Part shown: positions 41,694-50,417 of the stretch, piece after piece
Position numbering within the stretch: the stretch's first letter is position 1
Layout: each line of letters begins with the position of its first letter
Assembly: GCF_019145475.1 (NCBI RefSeq)
Contig: NZ_JAHTKI010000001.1
Location: 558,001 to 622,000 of the forward strand
From: Pseudomonas botevensis
GTDB taxonomy: Bacteria; Pseudomonadota; Gammaproteobacteria; Pseudomonadales; Pseudomonadaceae
DNA: 64,000 nt
Reading direction: 5' to 3'
Program-made: the position numbers and the translations under genes
The notes under the pieces: model-generated
Seen by the model: only the letters and a program-made list of their open reading frames with translations
Told to the model about the DNA's origin: nothing
Databases searched by the model: none

Positions 41694-41990
41694 ATGGACG
41701 TGAGCAAGACCAAAAGCAGTTTCTACCGGCGCCTGTACGTGGCCTACCTGATCGACAGCGGCCTGGCCGCCAGCGTGCCGGCGCTGACCGAAGCCACCGG
41801 CATGCCCCGGCGCACGGCGCAGGACACGATCGCCGCGCTGGCGGATCTGGATATCGTTTGTGAATTCGAGCAGGAAGAGGGCGCGCGCAACCATGCCGGG
41901 CGCTACCGGATTCGCGAATGGGGGGCGATTGACCGGGGGTGGATCGAGCGGAACCTGCGGCAGATCAAAGGGGTTCTGGAGTATCCCTGA
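41694..41990 (+). CDS. Small winged-helix DNA-binding protein
   Basis: A 98-residue protein with a winged-helix pattern: FYRRLYVAYLIDSGLAASVP, the HTH segment ALTEATGMPRRTAQDTIAAL, and the wing ADLDIVCEFEQEEGARNHAG. It resembles short conserved Pseudomonas regulators with no assigned role. It sits just after the metallopeptidase gene, probably in the same transcript. Target genes are unknown. Confidence 0.78.
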   Translation: MDVSKTKSSFYRRLYVAYLIDSGLAASVPALTEATGMPRRTAQDTIAALADLDIVCEFEQEEGARNHAGRYRIREWGAIDRGWIERNLRQIKGVLEYP

Positions 41991-41997
41991 GAACCCG

Positions 41998-42150
41998 TCA
42001 CCCCACCCTCTCGAAGCGTCAGACCGCCCGGAGGGAGAGGGAACTGACCGAGTCGTTTCTGGATTCGGTGCTGCACGTTCAGGTCGGCGTAGCTCTTGAG
42101 CAACCCCCCGTTCGGTGCCCTCTCCCTCCGGGAGAGGGCCAGGGTGAGGG
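41998..42150. repeat. MITE-like CTC element, copy A
   Basis: An approximately 150-bp element with CTCACCCCACCCTCTC and CGGAGGGAGAGGG near its left end and CCCTCTCCCTCCGGGAGAGG near its right end. The inner part (CGAGTCGTTTCTGGATTCGG, then TCAGGTCGGCGTA) is shared with the copy at 59888-60068. It contains no gene. Confidence 0.8.
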
Positions 42151-42175
42151 CCGGTTCTTCAGTCAGACCCGCAAC

Positions 42176-42628
42176 TCAAGACCGCCGCATGCCAATGTGC
42201 GGAATGTCGTCCTCCAGATATTCCTCACCCGCCACGACAAACCCGTATCGCCCGTAATACCCCTGCAAATGCGCCTGCGCCGACAGATAGATCGGCACCT
42301 GCGGCCAATGCTTCCCGGCCTGCTTCAGCGCCTGCTCCATCATTTCATGGCCCAGCCCCTTGCCCCGTCCTGCCGGCGCGGTCAGCACCCGGCCGATCAC
42401 CACGTCGCCACCCTGGGATTGCGGATCCAGCAGGCGCAGGTACGCCAGCAACTGATCGTCCTCCCAACCCATCAAATGGCAGGTGTCGCCATCCAGATCC
42501 TGGCCGTCGGGGTCCAGGTAGGCGCATCTCTGTTCGACGACGAACACTTCCGAGCGCAGTTTCAAAATGGCGTACAGCTGCTCTTTGCCCAGATCGCTGT
42601 GATGTTTGCAGACCCACTCGATTGTCAT
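42176..42628 (-). CDS. elaA: GNAT-family acetyltransferase ElaA
   Basis: A 150-residue N-acetyltransferase of the ElaA group. LRSEVFVVEQRCAYLDPDGQ and HLMGWEDDQLLAYLRLLDP form the early strands. The acetyl-CoA motif GRVLTAPAGRGKGLGHEMM carries the R-G-x-G-x-G/A-type loop, and YLSAQAHLQGYYGRYGFV closes the fold. ATG at 42628 gives the standard MTIEWVCKHH start; the longer frame from 42715 was not used. Substrate unknown. Confidence 0.92.
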   Translation of the reverse strand: MTIEWVCKHHSDLGKEQLYAILKLRSEVFVVEQRCAYLDPDGQDLDGDTCHLMGWEDDQLLAYLRLLDPQSQGGDVVIGRVLTAPAGRGKGLGHEMMEQALKQAGKHWPQVPIYLSAQAHLQGYYGRYGFVVAGEEYLEDDIPHIGMRRS

Positions 42629-42883
42629 CTTCCGATTCCTTGAACAACGTCGTCCGATACTAAGCGCATGACGAAAATAAGTCTGTATGGCAAAGAAATC
42701 TGTGACAAAGGCCAAAATGCCATCATTCCTTTCTGGCGCCGCTGTCGTCTTTGTGTAATCTGCTGATAAGCGCTGTGCACGGGCTTCAATGAGCTACTGT
42801 TAAGGCCTGGGATTCGCCGGTAAGGGGCCTGGGGTTTTGACTGAAAACACGCCGGGCGGCTCGCCCGCTAAGGATTTTCAAGC

Positions 42884-43621
42884 ATGCCGCGATTGCATCG
42901 AGCCTTTGCTTTGATCGGTTTGCTGTTGCTGAGTCAAAGCGCTGCTGCGGAAAAGTTGCGTCTGGTCTTCGACATCTGGCCACCCTTTACCGATGAGACA
43001 CTGGTCAACGGTGGCCTCGCCACGGACATCGTCAGCACGGCACTGGCCCGGGCCGGCTATGCCAGCGGTTACGAACAGGTGCCTTGGGCACGCGCCCTGC
43101 TGGGGATCGGCGAGGGCCGCTACGACGTGCTGGTCAATGCCTGGTACAACGACGAGCGAACCCGGTTGGGGCAGTTCTCCGGCGAGTACCTGCTTAACCG
43201 CGTGCGCTTCATCAAACGCAAAGACACGCCCATCGAATACAACAACCTTCAGGAACTGCACACCTACCCGATCGCGGTGGTGCGTGGCTACGCCTACTCG
43301 GCGCCGTTCGATGCCGACACCGCGTTGCAGAAAGTCCCTGTGCACAACTTCGCCATGGCCGTGCGCATGCTGGCGGCGGATCGGGTCAAGCTGACGCTGG
43401 AAGACGAATTCGTCGCCCGCTATTACCTGGCCCGGGAATCACCCAAGGTGCGCAATGCGGTGGAATTTCTGCCCAAGCCGTTGAGTGAAAACAGCCTGCA
43501 CATTCTGGTGAGCCTGAAGAACCCACAGCACGAGCAGATCGTGGCGGGGTTCGATAAGGCGATTTCGGAAATGAAGGCCGACGGCAGTTACGAGAAGTTG
43601 TTGAGGCAGCACGGGATGTAA
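42884..43621 (+). CDS. Periplasmic family 3 solute-binding protein (orphan)
   Basis: A 245-residue exported binding protein. Signal peptide MPRLHRAFALIGLLLLSQSA, then A/AEKL. The mature part begins KLRLVFDIWPPFTDETLVNG, followed by GLATDIVSTALARAGYASGY and a two-lobe PBPb fold ending DGSYEKLLRQHG. TAAGGA precedes the start. No transporter genes adjoin. Some such proteins in Pseudomonas pair with remote systems; the ligand cannot be read here. Confidence 0.85.
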   Translation: MPRLHRAFALIGLLLLSQSAAAEKLRLVFDIWPPFTDETLVNGGLATDIVSTALARAGYASGYEQVPWARALLGIGEGRYDVLVNAWYNDERTRLGQFSGEYLLNRVRFIKRKDTPIEYNNLQELHTYPIAVVRGYAYSAPFDADTALQKVPVHNFAMAVRMLAADRVKLTLEDEFVARYYLARESPKVRNAVEFLPKPLSENSLHILVSLKNPQHEQIVAGFDKAISEMKADGSYEKLLRQHGM

Positions 43622-43680
43622 GGGCTGATCCGGAAACGACTTTGCTGCTGCCGGCCCTTTCGGGGGCCGACTCACCCATC

Positions 43681-45864
43681 TCAATCTTCGCTGGTGTCCT
43701 TGATCAGGTGCGCCGCCAACGTCCGCAGTGGCCCCAACTGCCGGCAGATCAGCGCCAGTTGGGTCTGCACCAGTCGCTGGCCTTCATCGATTTCGTCGGG
43801 CATCTGCTCCAGATCGTTGGCCAGCGCCTCTTCCTCGTCACTCTGAATCGCAATCGGCTGTTTGTTCGCCAGGCCCTGGGCGATTTCGTCGATGCTCGTC
43901 GCCAGTTTCACCCCGGCGTCGTCGATCAGGTGTTCACGCACGTCGGCCGGCAACTGGGTTTCCCGGTGCGCGCCGAGGCCCGAGAGGTAGCTGAGCAAGG
44001 TGTGCGAGAGCACCAGGAAGCGGAAGCCGACATCTGCTTCCTTCCGGAAATGCCCCGGCTCCATCAGCATGTTGGCGAGCGTGGTCGAGAGTGCCGCGTC
44101 GGCGTTGTGCGCGTTGCGCCGGGCGAGGCGATAGGCGAGGTCGTCGCTCTTGCCGGCAGCGTATTGCTGCATGATCTGGCGCAGGTAAATGCTGTTGCAG
44201 GCCAGGGTATTGGCCAGCACCTTGTTCAGGCGCCGGCCCTGCCAGTCCGGCAGGAACAGGAACACCGCCAGGCCCGCAATCAGACTGCCGAGCAAGGTAT
44301 CGAGCAGGCGCGGGGCGAACAGCCCGTAGCCGTCACCGACCTGGTTGAAGCAGAACAGCACCATGATCGTGATCGCCGCCGTCGCTACCGTGTAGCGGGT
44401 GGTGCGGTTGGTGAAGAACACGACCCCGGCGGCGATGGCGAAGCACGATTGCACCAGCGGATTGGGGAACAGGTCGAACAGTGCCCAGGCGATGGTCAGG
44501 CCGATGGCGGTGCCGAAGATCCGCTGACCGAGTTTGCGTCGGGTCGCGCCGTAGTTCGGCTGGCAGACGAACAACGTGGTGAGAATGATCCAGTAGCCTT
44601 GCGACGGGTGAATCAGGTGCACCATGCCGTAGCCGATGCTTAAGGCCAGCGGCAAGCGCAGAGCATGGCGGAACAGCAGCGAGGTCGGCGTCAGTTGGGT
44701 GCGCAGGCGCACCAGCACATCCTTGAAGTTGCGCGGCGAGCGGTCGAGCAGGCTGCTGTCGGTGGCGTCCGCCAGGGCGTCGGGGTTGCTGGCGTCGCTG
44801 AGCAGACGATCCAGGGTGCCGAGGTTGGCCGCCAGTGCCCGCAGCGAACGCAACAGACCGCGCCAGGCCGGGTTGCTCTGGATGCGCAGGTGTTCGAGGG
44901 AGGCGTGCAGGTCGCTCAGGGCTTCGGCGAAGCTCGCGTCGTAGACGAACGGCTGGCGCATCTGGATCGATTCGGCCAGCGCGCGGCAGGCCTTGCCTTG
45001 CTGGCGCAGCAGGCGTTGGCAGCGGAACAGCACGTCGCTGTGGAAAAACGCTTCGGCCAGGGCGTTGTACGGATAGTGCGAAGAGCTGGCGCGTTCGTGG
45101 ATGTCCTGCGCGAGGAAGTACAGCTTCAGGTAGCGGCTGACTTTCGAGCCGGGGCGACCATTGCCGACCCGATGCAGGATGATTTCCTTGGCGCTGTTCA
45201 GTGCCGCCACCACTCGGCCATTCTGCTGCGCCAGTTCCAGGCGCCGGGCTTCGACATCCAATTGACGGATCGGCTCGAACAGCGAGGCTTTCAGCTTCAG
45301 GTAATAGCCCAGCTCACGGAACAGCCGCGCCAGACTCTGTTGCACCGGCTGGTTGGAAAACATCGCCTGCCACAACACCGACAGCAAGCCGTACCACGCG
45401 GCACCGGCGACCAGCAGCATCGGCTCGTGCCAGAAGTCGGTGACCGCGCCACCGCGCTGGTCCACGCCGATCATGGTGTAGACCGAGAGAATCAGCGTCG
45501 CCGAAGCAATCGCCCCGTAACGTTCGCCCAGCGCACCGAGCATGGTGAGGCCGAAGCTCGCCAGAGCGAGGGCGATCACGAAGACGATGGGATAGGGGAA
45601 CAGCAGTTCCACCGACAGCGCCGCCACGCTGAAACATGCCAGCGTCACCGCCAGGGCGTTGAGGCGGCCCTGCCAGCTGTCGTCGGTTTCCGCCAGGGCG
45701 CTGGCGATGATCCCGAGGAACAGCGGGATCAGCAGCCCCATTTCATCCTGATACCAGCACAGCGCCATGCTGCCGGTCAGGGCGATGAACACCCGCACGC
45801 TGTAGCTGAATTTATCCAGCGCCCACAGGCGCCGCAAAGACTGACGAAACGAGGTCGAGGACAT
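43681..45864 (-). CDS. yccS: YccS/YhfK-type FUSC family inner-membrane protein
   Basis: A 727-residue protein with two blocks of about five to six helices (roughly residues 20-165 and 395-525) separated and followed by large helical cytoplasmic domains. The order is typical of YccS and related fusaric-acid-resistance-like proteins. Recognisable parts are FSYSVRVFIALTGSMALCWY at the start, then WIILTTLFVCQPNYGATRRK with LGQRIFGTAIGL. Transport of aromatic acids is proposed for the superfamily; this member's substrate is unknown. The acidic C-terminus ends IKDTSED. Confidence 0.88.
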   Translation of the reverse strand: MSSTSFRQSLRRLWALDKFSYSVRVFIALTGSMALCWYQDEMGLLIPLFLGIIASALAETDDSWQGRLNALAVTLACFSVAALSVELLFPYPIVFVIALALASFGLTMLGALGERYGAIASATLILSVYTMIGVDQRGGAVTDFWHEPMLLVAGAAWYGLLSVLWQAMFSNQPVQQSLARLFRELGYYLKLKASLFEPIRQLDVEARRLELAQQNGRVVAALNSAKEIILHRVGNGRPGSKVSRYLKLYFLAQDIHERASSSHYPYNALAEAFFHSDVLFRCQRLLRQQGKACRALAESIQMRQPFVYDASFAEALSDLHASLEHLRIQSNPAWRGLLRSLRALAANLGTLDRLLSDASNPDALADATDSSLLDRSPRNFKDVLVRLRTQLTPTSLLFRHALRLPLALSIGYGMVHLIHPSQGYWIILTTLFVCQPNYGATRRKLGQRIFGTAIGLTIAWALFDLFPNPLVQSCFAIAAGVVFFTNRTTRYTVATAAITIMVLFCFNQVGDGYGLFAPRLLDTLLGSLIAGLAVFLFLPDWQGRRLNKVLANTLACNSIYLRQIMQQYAAGKSDDLAYRLARRNAHNADAALSTTLANMLMEPGHFRKEADVGFRFLVLSHTLLSYLSGLGAHRETQLPADVREHLIDDAGVKLATSIDEIAQGLANKQPIAIQSDEEEALANDLEQMPDEIDEGQRLVQTQLALICRQLGPLRTLAAHLIKDTSED

Positions 45865-46007
45865 GAAGTGCGAAGGCCTTCCGAGGCGATGCCGCTAAAT
45901 TGAGCCAGTAATGACGCCGACGCAATGGCGCCGATCACATCTGACAGCAAAAAGTGTTCCTTGAGGCTTCGCACTCACCACAAATCCTGAGATCGACAGC
46001 AAGTTTC

Positions 46008-46085
46008 TGTGGGAGCGGGCTTGCTCGCGAAAGCGGCAGGGCATTCAACACGGGTGTCGGCTGACACACCGCTTTCGCGAGCCAG
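46008..46085. repeat. REPIN, one arm degraded
   Basis: A complete REP arm TGTGGGAGCGGGCTTGCTCG... (46008-46031) faces a truncated inverted arm (GCTTTCGCGAGCC, about 46071-46083), between the YccS and BaiN-like genes. Confidence 0.8.
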
Positions 46086-46109
46086 TGGTGATCGGCTGCG
46101 GCCAAGGAA

Positions 46110-47288
46110 TCAGACGTACTGCGCCGCCGCGTAGCCCGAGGCCCAGGCCCACTGGAAGTTGAAACCGCCCAGATGCCCGGTGACATCGAGCACTTCGCCG
46201 ACAAAATACAGCCCCGGGCTTTTCAGCGATTCCATGGTCTTGGACGACACTTCCCGGGTATCGACGCCCCCCAGGGTGACTTCGGCGGTGCGATAGCCTT
46301 CGGTGCCGGCGGGGACGACTTTCCAGCAGCCGAGCTTGTCGGCGATCTCTGCCAGTTCGGCGTGGGTGTACTGCTTCATCGGCTTGGAGACGAACCAGTT
46401 GTCCGCCAGCAGGTTGGCCATCTTCTTGGTGAAGATTTCCCCGAGCAGGGTTTTCAGTTCGCTGTTCGGGCGTTCGGCCTGCTGCTGTTGCAGCCAGCTC
46501 GCCGCGTCGTGATCCGGCAGCAGGTTGATCTCCACCGTGTCGCCGGATTCCCAGAACGAGGAAATCTGCAAAATCGCCGGGCCGCTGAGGCCACGGTGAG
46601 TGAACAGAATGTTCTCGCGGAAACTCTGGTCGTTGCAGCTGACCAGGCAATCCACCGAGGTTCCGGACATCTCGGCGCACAAGTCTTTGAGCTGGTCGGT
46701 GATGGTGAATGGCACCAGTCCGGCGCGGGTCGGCAGCAGTTCGTGGCCGAACTGTCTGGCGACCTGATAACCGAAACCGGTGGCGCCCAGGGTCGGGATC
46801 GACAGACCGCCGGTGGCGATCACCAGCGACTGGCACTGGATCTGGCCGAGGGTGGTATCGAGCAGGTATCCGTTTTCGACTTTCTCGATGGTCTGGATCG
46901 AGGTGTCCAGGTGCAGGTTGACGCCAACCTGATCGCACTCGTCGAGGAGCATGCCGAGAATGTCGCTGGATTTGTTATCGCAGAACAACTGGCCGAGTTT
47001 TTTCTCGTGATACGGCACGCCGTGCTTGGCGACCATGCCGATGAAATCCCACTGGGTATAACGCGCCAGTGCGGATTTGCAGAAGTGCGGGTTCTGCGAG
47101 AGGAAATTGCCCGGTTCGGTGTAGATGTTGGTGAAATTGCAGCGACCACCGCCGGACATGAGGATTTTCTTGCCGGCCTTGTTCGCATGGTCGAGCAGCA
47201 ACACCTGACGTCCACGCCCGGCGGCAGTCAGTGCGCACATCAAACCTGCGGCGCCAGCGCCAATGATCACGACTTCGGTAGAGCGCAA
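46110..47288 (-). CDS. BaiN/HI0933-like NAD(P)/FAD-dependent oxidoreductase
   Basis: A 392-residue flavoprotein of the HI0933 (BaiN/RdsA-like) family. FAD binding is shown by VVIIGAGAAGLMCALTAAG at the N-terminus and by KILMSGGGRCNFTN. LVIATGGLSIPTLGATGFGY and the C-terminal GEVLDVTGHLGGFNFQWAW are diagnostic. The start is unusual: a TTG at 47288, nine bases after AGAGGA, gives the family N-terminus LRSTEVVIIG; a GTG at 47315 lacks a ribosome site. Substrate unknown; some relatives reduce unsaturated compounds. Confidence 0.88.
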   Translation of the reverse strand: MRSTEVVIIGAGAAGLMCALTAAGRGRQVLLLDHANKAGKKILMSGGGRCNFTNIYTEPGNFLSQNPHFCKSALARYTQWDFIGMVAKHGVPYHEKKLGQLFCDNKSSDILGMLLDECDQVGVNLHLDTSIQTIEKVENGYLLDTTLGQIQCQSLVIATGGLSIPTLGATGFGYQVARQFGHELLPTRAGLVPFTITDQLKDLCAEMSGTSVDCLVSCNDQSFRENILFTHRGLSGPAILQISSFWESGDTVEINLLPDHDAASWLQQQQAERPNSELKTLLGEIFTKKMANLLADNWFVSKPMKQYTHAELAEIADKLGCWKVVPAGTEGYRTAEVTLGGVDTREVSSKTMESLKSPGLYFVGEVLDVTGHLGGFNFQWAWASGYAAAQYV

Positions 47289-47324
47289 AACGGTGTCCTC
47301 TTGGTGACTCGCCACAAAACGGAT

Positions 47325-47414
47325 TGTGGGAGCGGGCTCGCTCGCGAAGGCGGTACGTCATTCGACATTGCTGTCGACTGGCAGATTGCCTTCGCGAGCA
47401 AACCCGCTCCCACA
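47325..47414. repeat. REPIN between dbpA and the BaiN-like gene
   Basis: Inverted REP arms at 47325-47348 and 47391-47414, each matching the TGTGGGAGCGGG/CCCGCTCCCACA core, surround a 42-nt spacer. Confidence 0.88.
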
Positions 47415-47441
47415 TGTGATCCCTGTCGGGCAGCAGATCAG

Positions 47442-48827
47442 TTACAAAACACGGACGCGCAGCGAGCGCCCCTTGATCTTGCCGTTGTTCAAACGCTGCA
47501 GGGCCTGCATGACCACGGTGCGTTCAACCGCCACGTACGACTGGAAGTCGAAGATCGCAATCTTGCCGACCTGGGCGCCGGGGATGCCGGCGTCGCCGGT
47601 CAGTGCGCCGAGAATGTCGCCCGGACGCACCTTGTCTTTACGCCCGCCAGCGATGCACAGCGTACTCATCGGTGGCTGCAGGGGGGCGCCGCCCTGGGAC
47701 TTGAGGTTTTCCACCTGATCCCAGTTCAGCGGCGCTTTTTGCAGTTGTTCGATCGCTTGCGCGCGGTGCGCTTCGGACGGCGCGACCAGGCTGATCGCGA
47801 TGCCTTTCTCGCCCGCACGACCGGTACGGCCGACGCGGTGAATGTGGATTTCCGAGTCCCGGGCCAGTTCGACGTTGATCACCATGTCCAGTGCATCGAT
47901 GTCCAGACCACGGGCGGCGACGTCGGTGGCGACCAGTACCGAGGTGCTGCGGTTGGCGAACATCGCCAGCACCTGATCGCGATCACGCTGTTCCAGATCG
48001 CCGTGCAGGCCGACGGCGGAAATGCCCTTGGCGGTCAGGTGATCGACGGTTTCCTGGACTTGCTGCTTGGTGAAGCAGAACGCCACGCAGGAGGCCGGAC
48101 GGAAATGGTGCAGGACTTTGGTCACGGCACCCATGCGTTCTTCCGGAGAAATCTCGTAGAAACGCTGCTCGATCTGCGTGTCGTCGTGGAAGGTCTCGAC
48201 CTTCACTTGCTGCGGATCGCGCATGAACTTGGAGGCCAGTTGCTTGATGCCCACCGGGTAAGTGGCAGAGAACAGCAAGGTCTGACGACGTTCCGGGGTC
48301 TGCTGGATGATGTCTTCGATGGCGTCGTAGAAACCCATGTCGAGCATGCGGTCGGCTTCGTCGAGGATCAGCGTGTTGAGGCCGTCGAGAACCAGCGAAC
48401 CCTTGCGCAGGTGCTGCTGGATGCGCCCCGGCGTGCCGACGATGATGTGCGCGCCGTGTTCCAGCGACCCGATCTGCGGACCGAACGACACGCCGCCGCA
48501 CAGGGTCAGGACTTTGATGTTGTCTTCGGCGCGGGCCAGACGACGGATTTCCTTGGCGACCTGATCGGCCAGCTCACGGGTCGGGCAGATCACCAGGGCC
48601 TGGCAACCGAAGTAGCGCGGGTTGATCGGGTTCAGCAAACCGATGCCGAACGCGGCGGTCTTGCCGCTGCCGGTCTTGGCCTGGGCGATCAGGTCCATCC
48701 CCTTGAGGATCACCGGCAAGCTTTGCGCCTGGATCGGCGTCATCTGGGCATAACCGAGGGAGTCGAGGTTAGCCAGCATGGCGGCAGACAGCGGCAAAGT
48801 ATTAAAAGCGGTGGCGATGGTGGTCAC
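47442..48827 (-). CDS. dbpA: ATP-dependent RNA helicase DbpA
   Basis: DbpA (461 aa) is a DEAD-box helicase for late 50S ribosome assembly, targeted to hairpin 92 of 23S rRNA. Motifs: [60 protein letters not shown] and HRVGRTGRAGEKG. The C-terminal 70 residues (LCIAGGRKDKVRPGDILGAL, then VGKIAIFDFQSYVAVER) are the DbpA-specific RRM-like rRNA-binding domain that separates it from RhlE. A GTG start at 48827 gives the expected N-terminus TTIATAFNTLPLS; the longer open frame to 49028 overlaps the neighbouring gene's end. Confidence 0.95.
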   Translation of the reverse strand: MTTIATAFNTLPLSAAMLANLDSLGYAQMTPIQAQSLPVILKGMDLIAQAKTGSGKTAAFGIGLLNPINPRYFGCQALVICPTRELADQVAKEIRRLARAEDNIKVLTLCGGVSFGPQIGSLEHGAHIIVGTPGRIQQHLRKGSLVLDGLNTLILDEADRMLDMGFYDAIEDIIQQTPERRQTLLFSATYPVGIKQLASKFMRDPQQVKVETFHDDTQIEQRFYEISPEERMGAVTKVLHHFRPASCVAFCFTKQQVQETVDHLTAKGISAVGLHGDLEQRDRDQVLAMFANRSTSVLVATDVAARGLDIDALDMVINVELARDSEIHIHRVGRTGRAGEKGIAISLVAPSEAHRAQAIEQLQKAPLNWDQVENLKSQGGAPLQPPMSTLCIAGGRKDKVRPGDILGALTGDAGIPGAQVGKIAIFDFQSYVAVERTVVMQALQRLNNGKIKGRSLRVRVL

Positions 48828-48921
48828 GGGACTGGCCTGCAAAACAAAATGTCGCGCAGTGTAGCAGCCCCGTGCCACTTTCCTCGAAAGTTCTGGACGA
48901 AGTGTGGTTCGACCCCGTGGG

Positions 48922-50349
48922 TCAGTGCTCGATATGTTGCTCCGGGCTCCTGACGCGGCGTCCGTCATTCTTCGACAGTTGCGAGAAGATCGTCGCCGCC
49001 AGCATCGCCATGATCCCCACCGTGACAAAGGTCAGCTGGAAGGCGCCGAGGACGGTTTCGACCCCGTCGTTGCCGATCTCCGCCGTGAACCCGCCGAGCA
49101 ACGCACCGGCGCACGCCACCCCGAGGCTCAGCGACAACTGCGCCACCACCGACAGCAGGCTGTTGCCGCTGCTGGCGCTGGCGTCGTCGAGGTCGATCAG
49201 GGTCACGGTGTTCATCGCGGTGAATTGCAGCGAGTTGATCGCCCCGAGAATCGCCAGCAGGCACAGCAGCAGCCAGTACGGTGTCTGCTCGCTGACCAGG
49301 CCCATGCTCGCCAGCATGATCCCCAGCGCCAGGGTGTTGCCGGTGAGGACGATGCGATAGCCCAAGCGTTCGATCAGCGGTCGCGCCACCCACTTGGCGA
49401 TCATCGCCGCTGCCGCCAGGGGCAACATGCTCATCCCGGCCTGCGCCGGTGAATAGCCCAGCGCCACTTGCAGCAGCAACGGCACGAGGAACGGCAGGGC
49501 GCCGCTGCCCAGGCGGGCGAACAGATTGCCGAGGATGCCGACGGCGAACGTGCGGGTCTTGAACAGCGAAGGTGAAAACAACGGGTTTTCGATGTGCCCG
49601 GCGCGCAGCCAGTACGCCGCCAGGCACGCCATGCCGCCGAACAGCAACAACATTACCCGCAGGTGCGGCAGGTGCAGTTCGCCGAGGCCTTCCATGGCGA
49701 TGGTGATCAGGATCATCGCCGCGCCGAACAGCAGGAAACCCAGGCTATCGAAGCGCGTGCGCTCGGTGCCGCGCAGGTCGGGAATGAACTTCCACACCGC
49801 ATAGCAACCGATGACACCCACCGGCAGGTTGATCAGGAAGATCCAGTGCCAGGTCAGAAATTGCACCATCCAGCCGCCCATGGTCGGGCCGATCAGCGGG
49901 CCGAGCAGGCCGGGGATGGTGATGAAGCCCATGATCCGTACCAGTTCCGAGCGCGGGTAGGCGCGCAGCACCACCAGTCGCCCGACCGGCAGCATCAGCG
50001 CGCCGCCCAGGCCCTGGATGATTCGCGCCCCGATGAGCATGGTCAGAGTGCTCGACAAGGCGCAGAGCAGTGAGCCGAGGCTGAACAGCAGGATCGCGCC
50101 GAAGAAGATTTTCTTGGTGCCGAAGCGGTCGGCGATCCAGCCCGAGGCGGGAATCAGCAGGGCCACGGTGAGCATGTAGGCGATGATCACGCCCTGCATG
50201 CGCAACGGGTCTTCGGCCAGATCCCGGGCCATGGCCGGCAGGGCGGTATTGAGGATGGTCCCGTCGAGGGATTGCATGAAGAACGCGATGGCCACGACCC
50301 ACGGCAACCAGCGGGCGGTGATGGCATCGAGCGGCGGGCGGTTGGGCAT
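48922..50349 (-). CDS. MFS multidrug efflux transporter, DHA2 (14-helix) family
   Basis: A 475-residue transporter with about 14 membrane helices, of the EmrB/MdtD drug:H+ antiporter type. Motif C and the DHA2 N-terminus are visible: FFMQSLDGTILNTALPAMAR and SGWIADRFGTKKIFFGAI, followed by GARIIQGLGGALMLPVGRLV and GPTMGGWMVQFLTWHWIFLI. Drug substrates cannot be inferred. No membrane-fusion protein gene adjoins, so it may act alone in the inner membrane. Confidence 0.9.
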   Translation of the reverse strand: MPNRPPLDAITARWLPWVVAIAFFMQSLDGTILNTALPAMARDLAEDPLRMQGVIIAYMLTVALLIPASGWIADRFGTKKIFFGAILLFSLGSLLCALSSTLTMLIGARIIQGLGGALMLPVGRLVVLRAYPRSELVRIMGFITIPGLLGPLIGPTMGGWMVQFLTWHWIFLINLPVGVIGCYAVWKFIPDLRGTERTRFDSLGFLLFGAAMILITIAMEGLGELHLPHLRVMLLLFGGMACLAAYWLRAGHIENPLFSPSLFKTRTFAVGILGNLFARLGSGALPFLVPLLLQVALGYSPAQAGMSMLPLAAAAMIAKWVARPLIERLGYRIVLTGNTLALGIMLASMGLVSEQTPYWLLLCLLAILGAINSLQFTAMNTVTLIDLDDASASSGNSLLSVVAQLSLSLGVACAGALLGGFTAEIGNDGVETVLGAFQLTFVTVGIMAMLAATIFSQLSKNDGRRVRSPEQHIEH

Positions 50350-50417
50350 GGAACCTCTGGCGGTAATCAGAAAACCGAACCCGGAGTGAGCAAGCCTGCT
50401 CCCTCCGGGTCTTGTGT

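Noticed and set aside
46173..48953. 926-residue open frame on the plus strand
   Set aside because: It lies opposite two well-supported minus-strand genes (BaiN-like flavoprotein and dbpA). Its composition is an antisense reflection of GC-rich codons and it shows no family motifs.
48828..49028. N-terminal extension of dbpA to 49028
   Set aside because: The extra residues are Arg/Ser-rich, overlap the end of the MFS gene, and the known DbpA N-terminus starts at the GTG at 48827.
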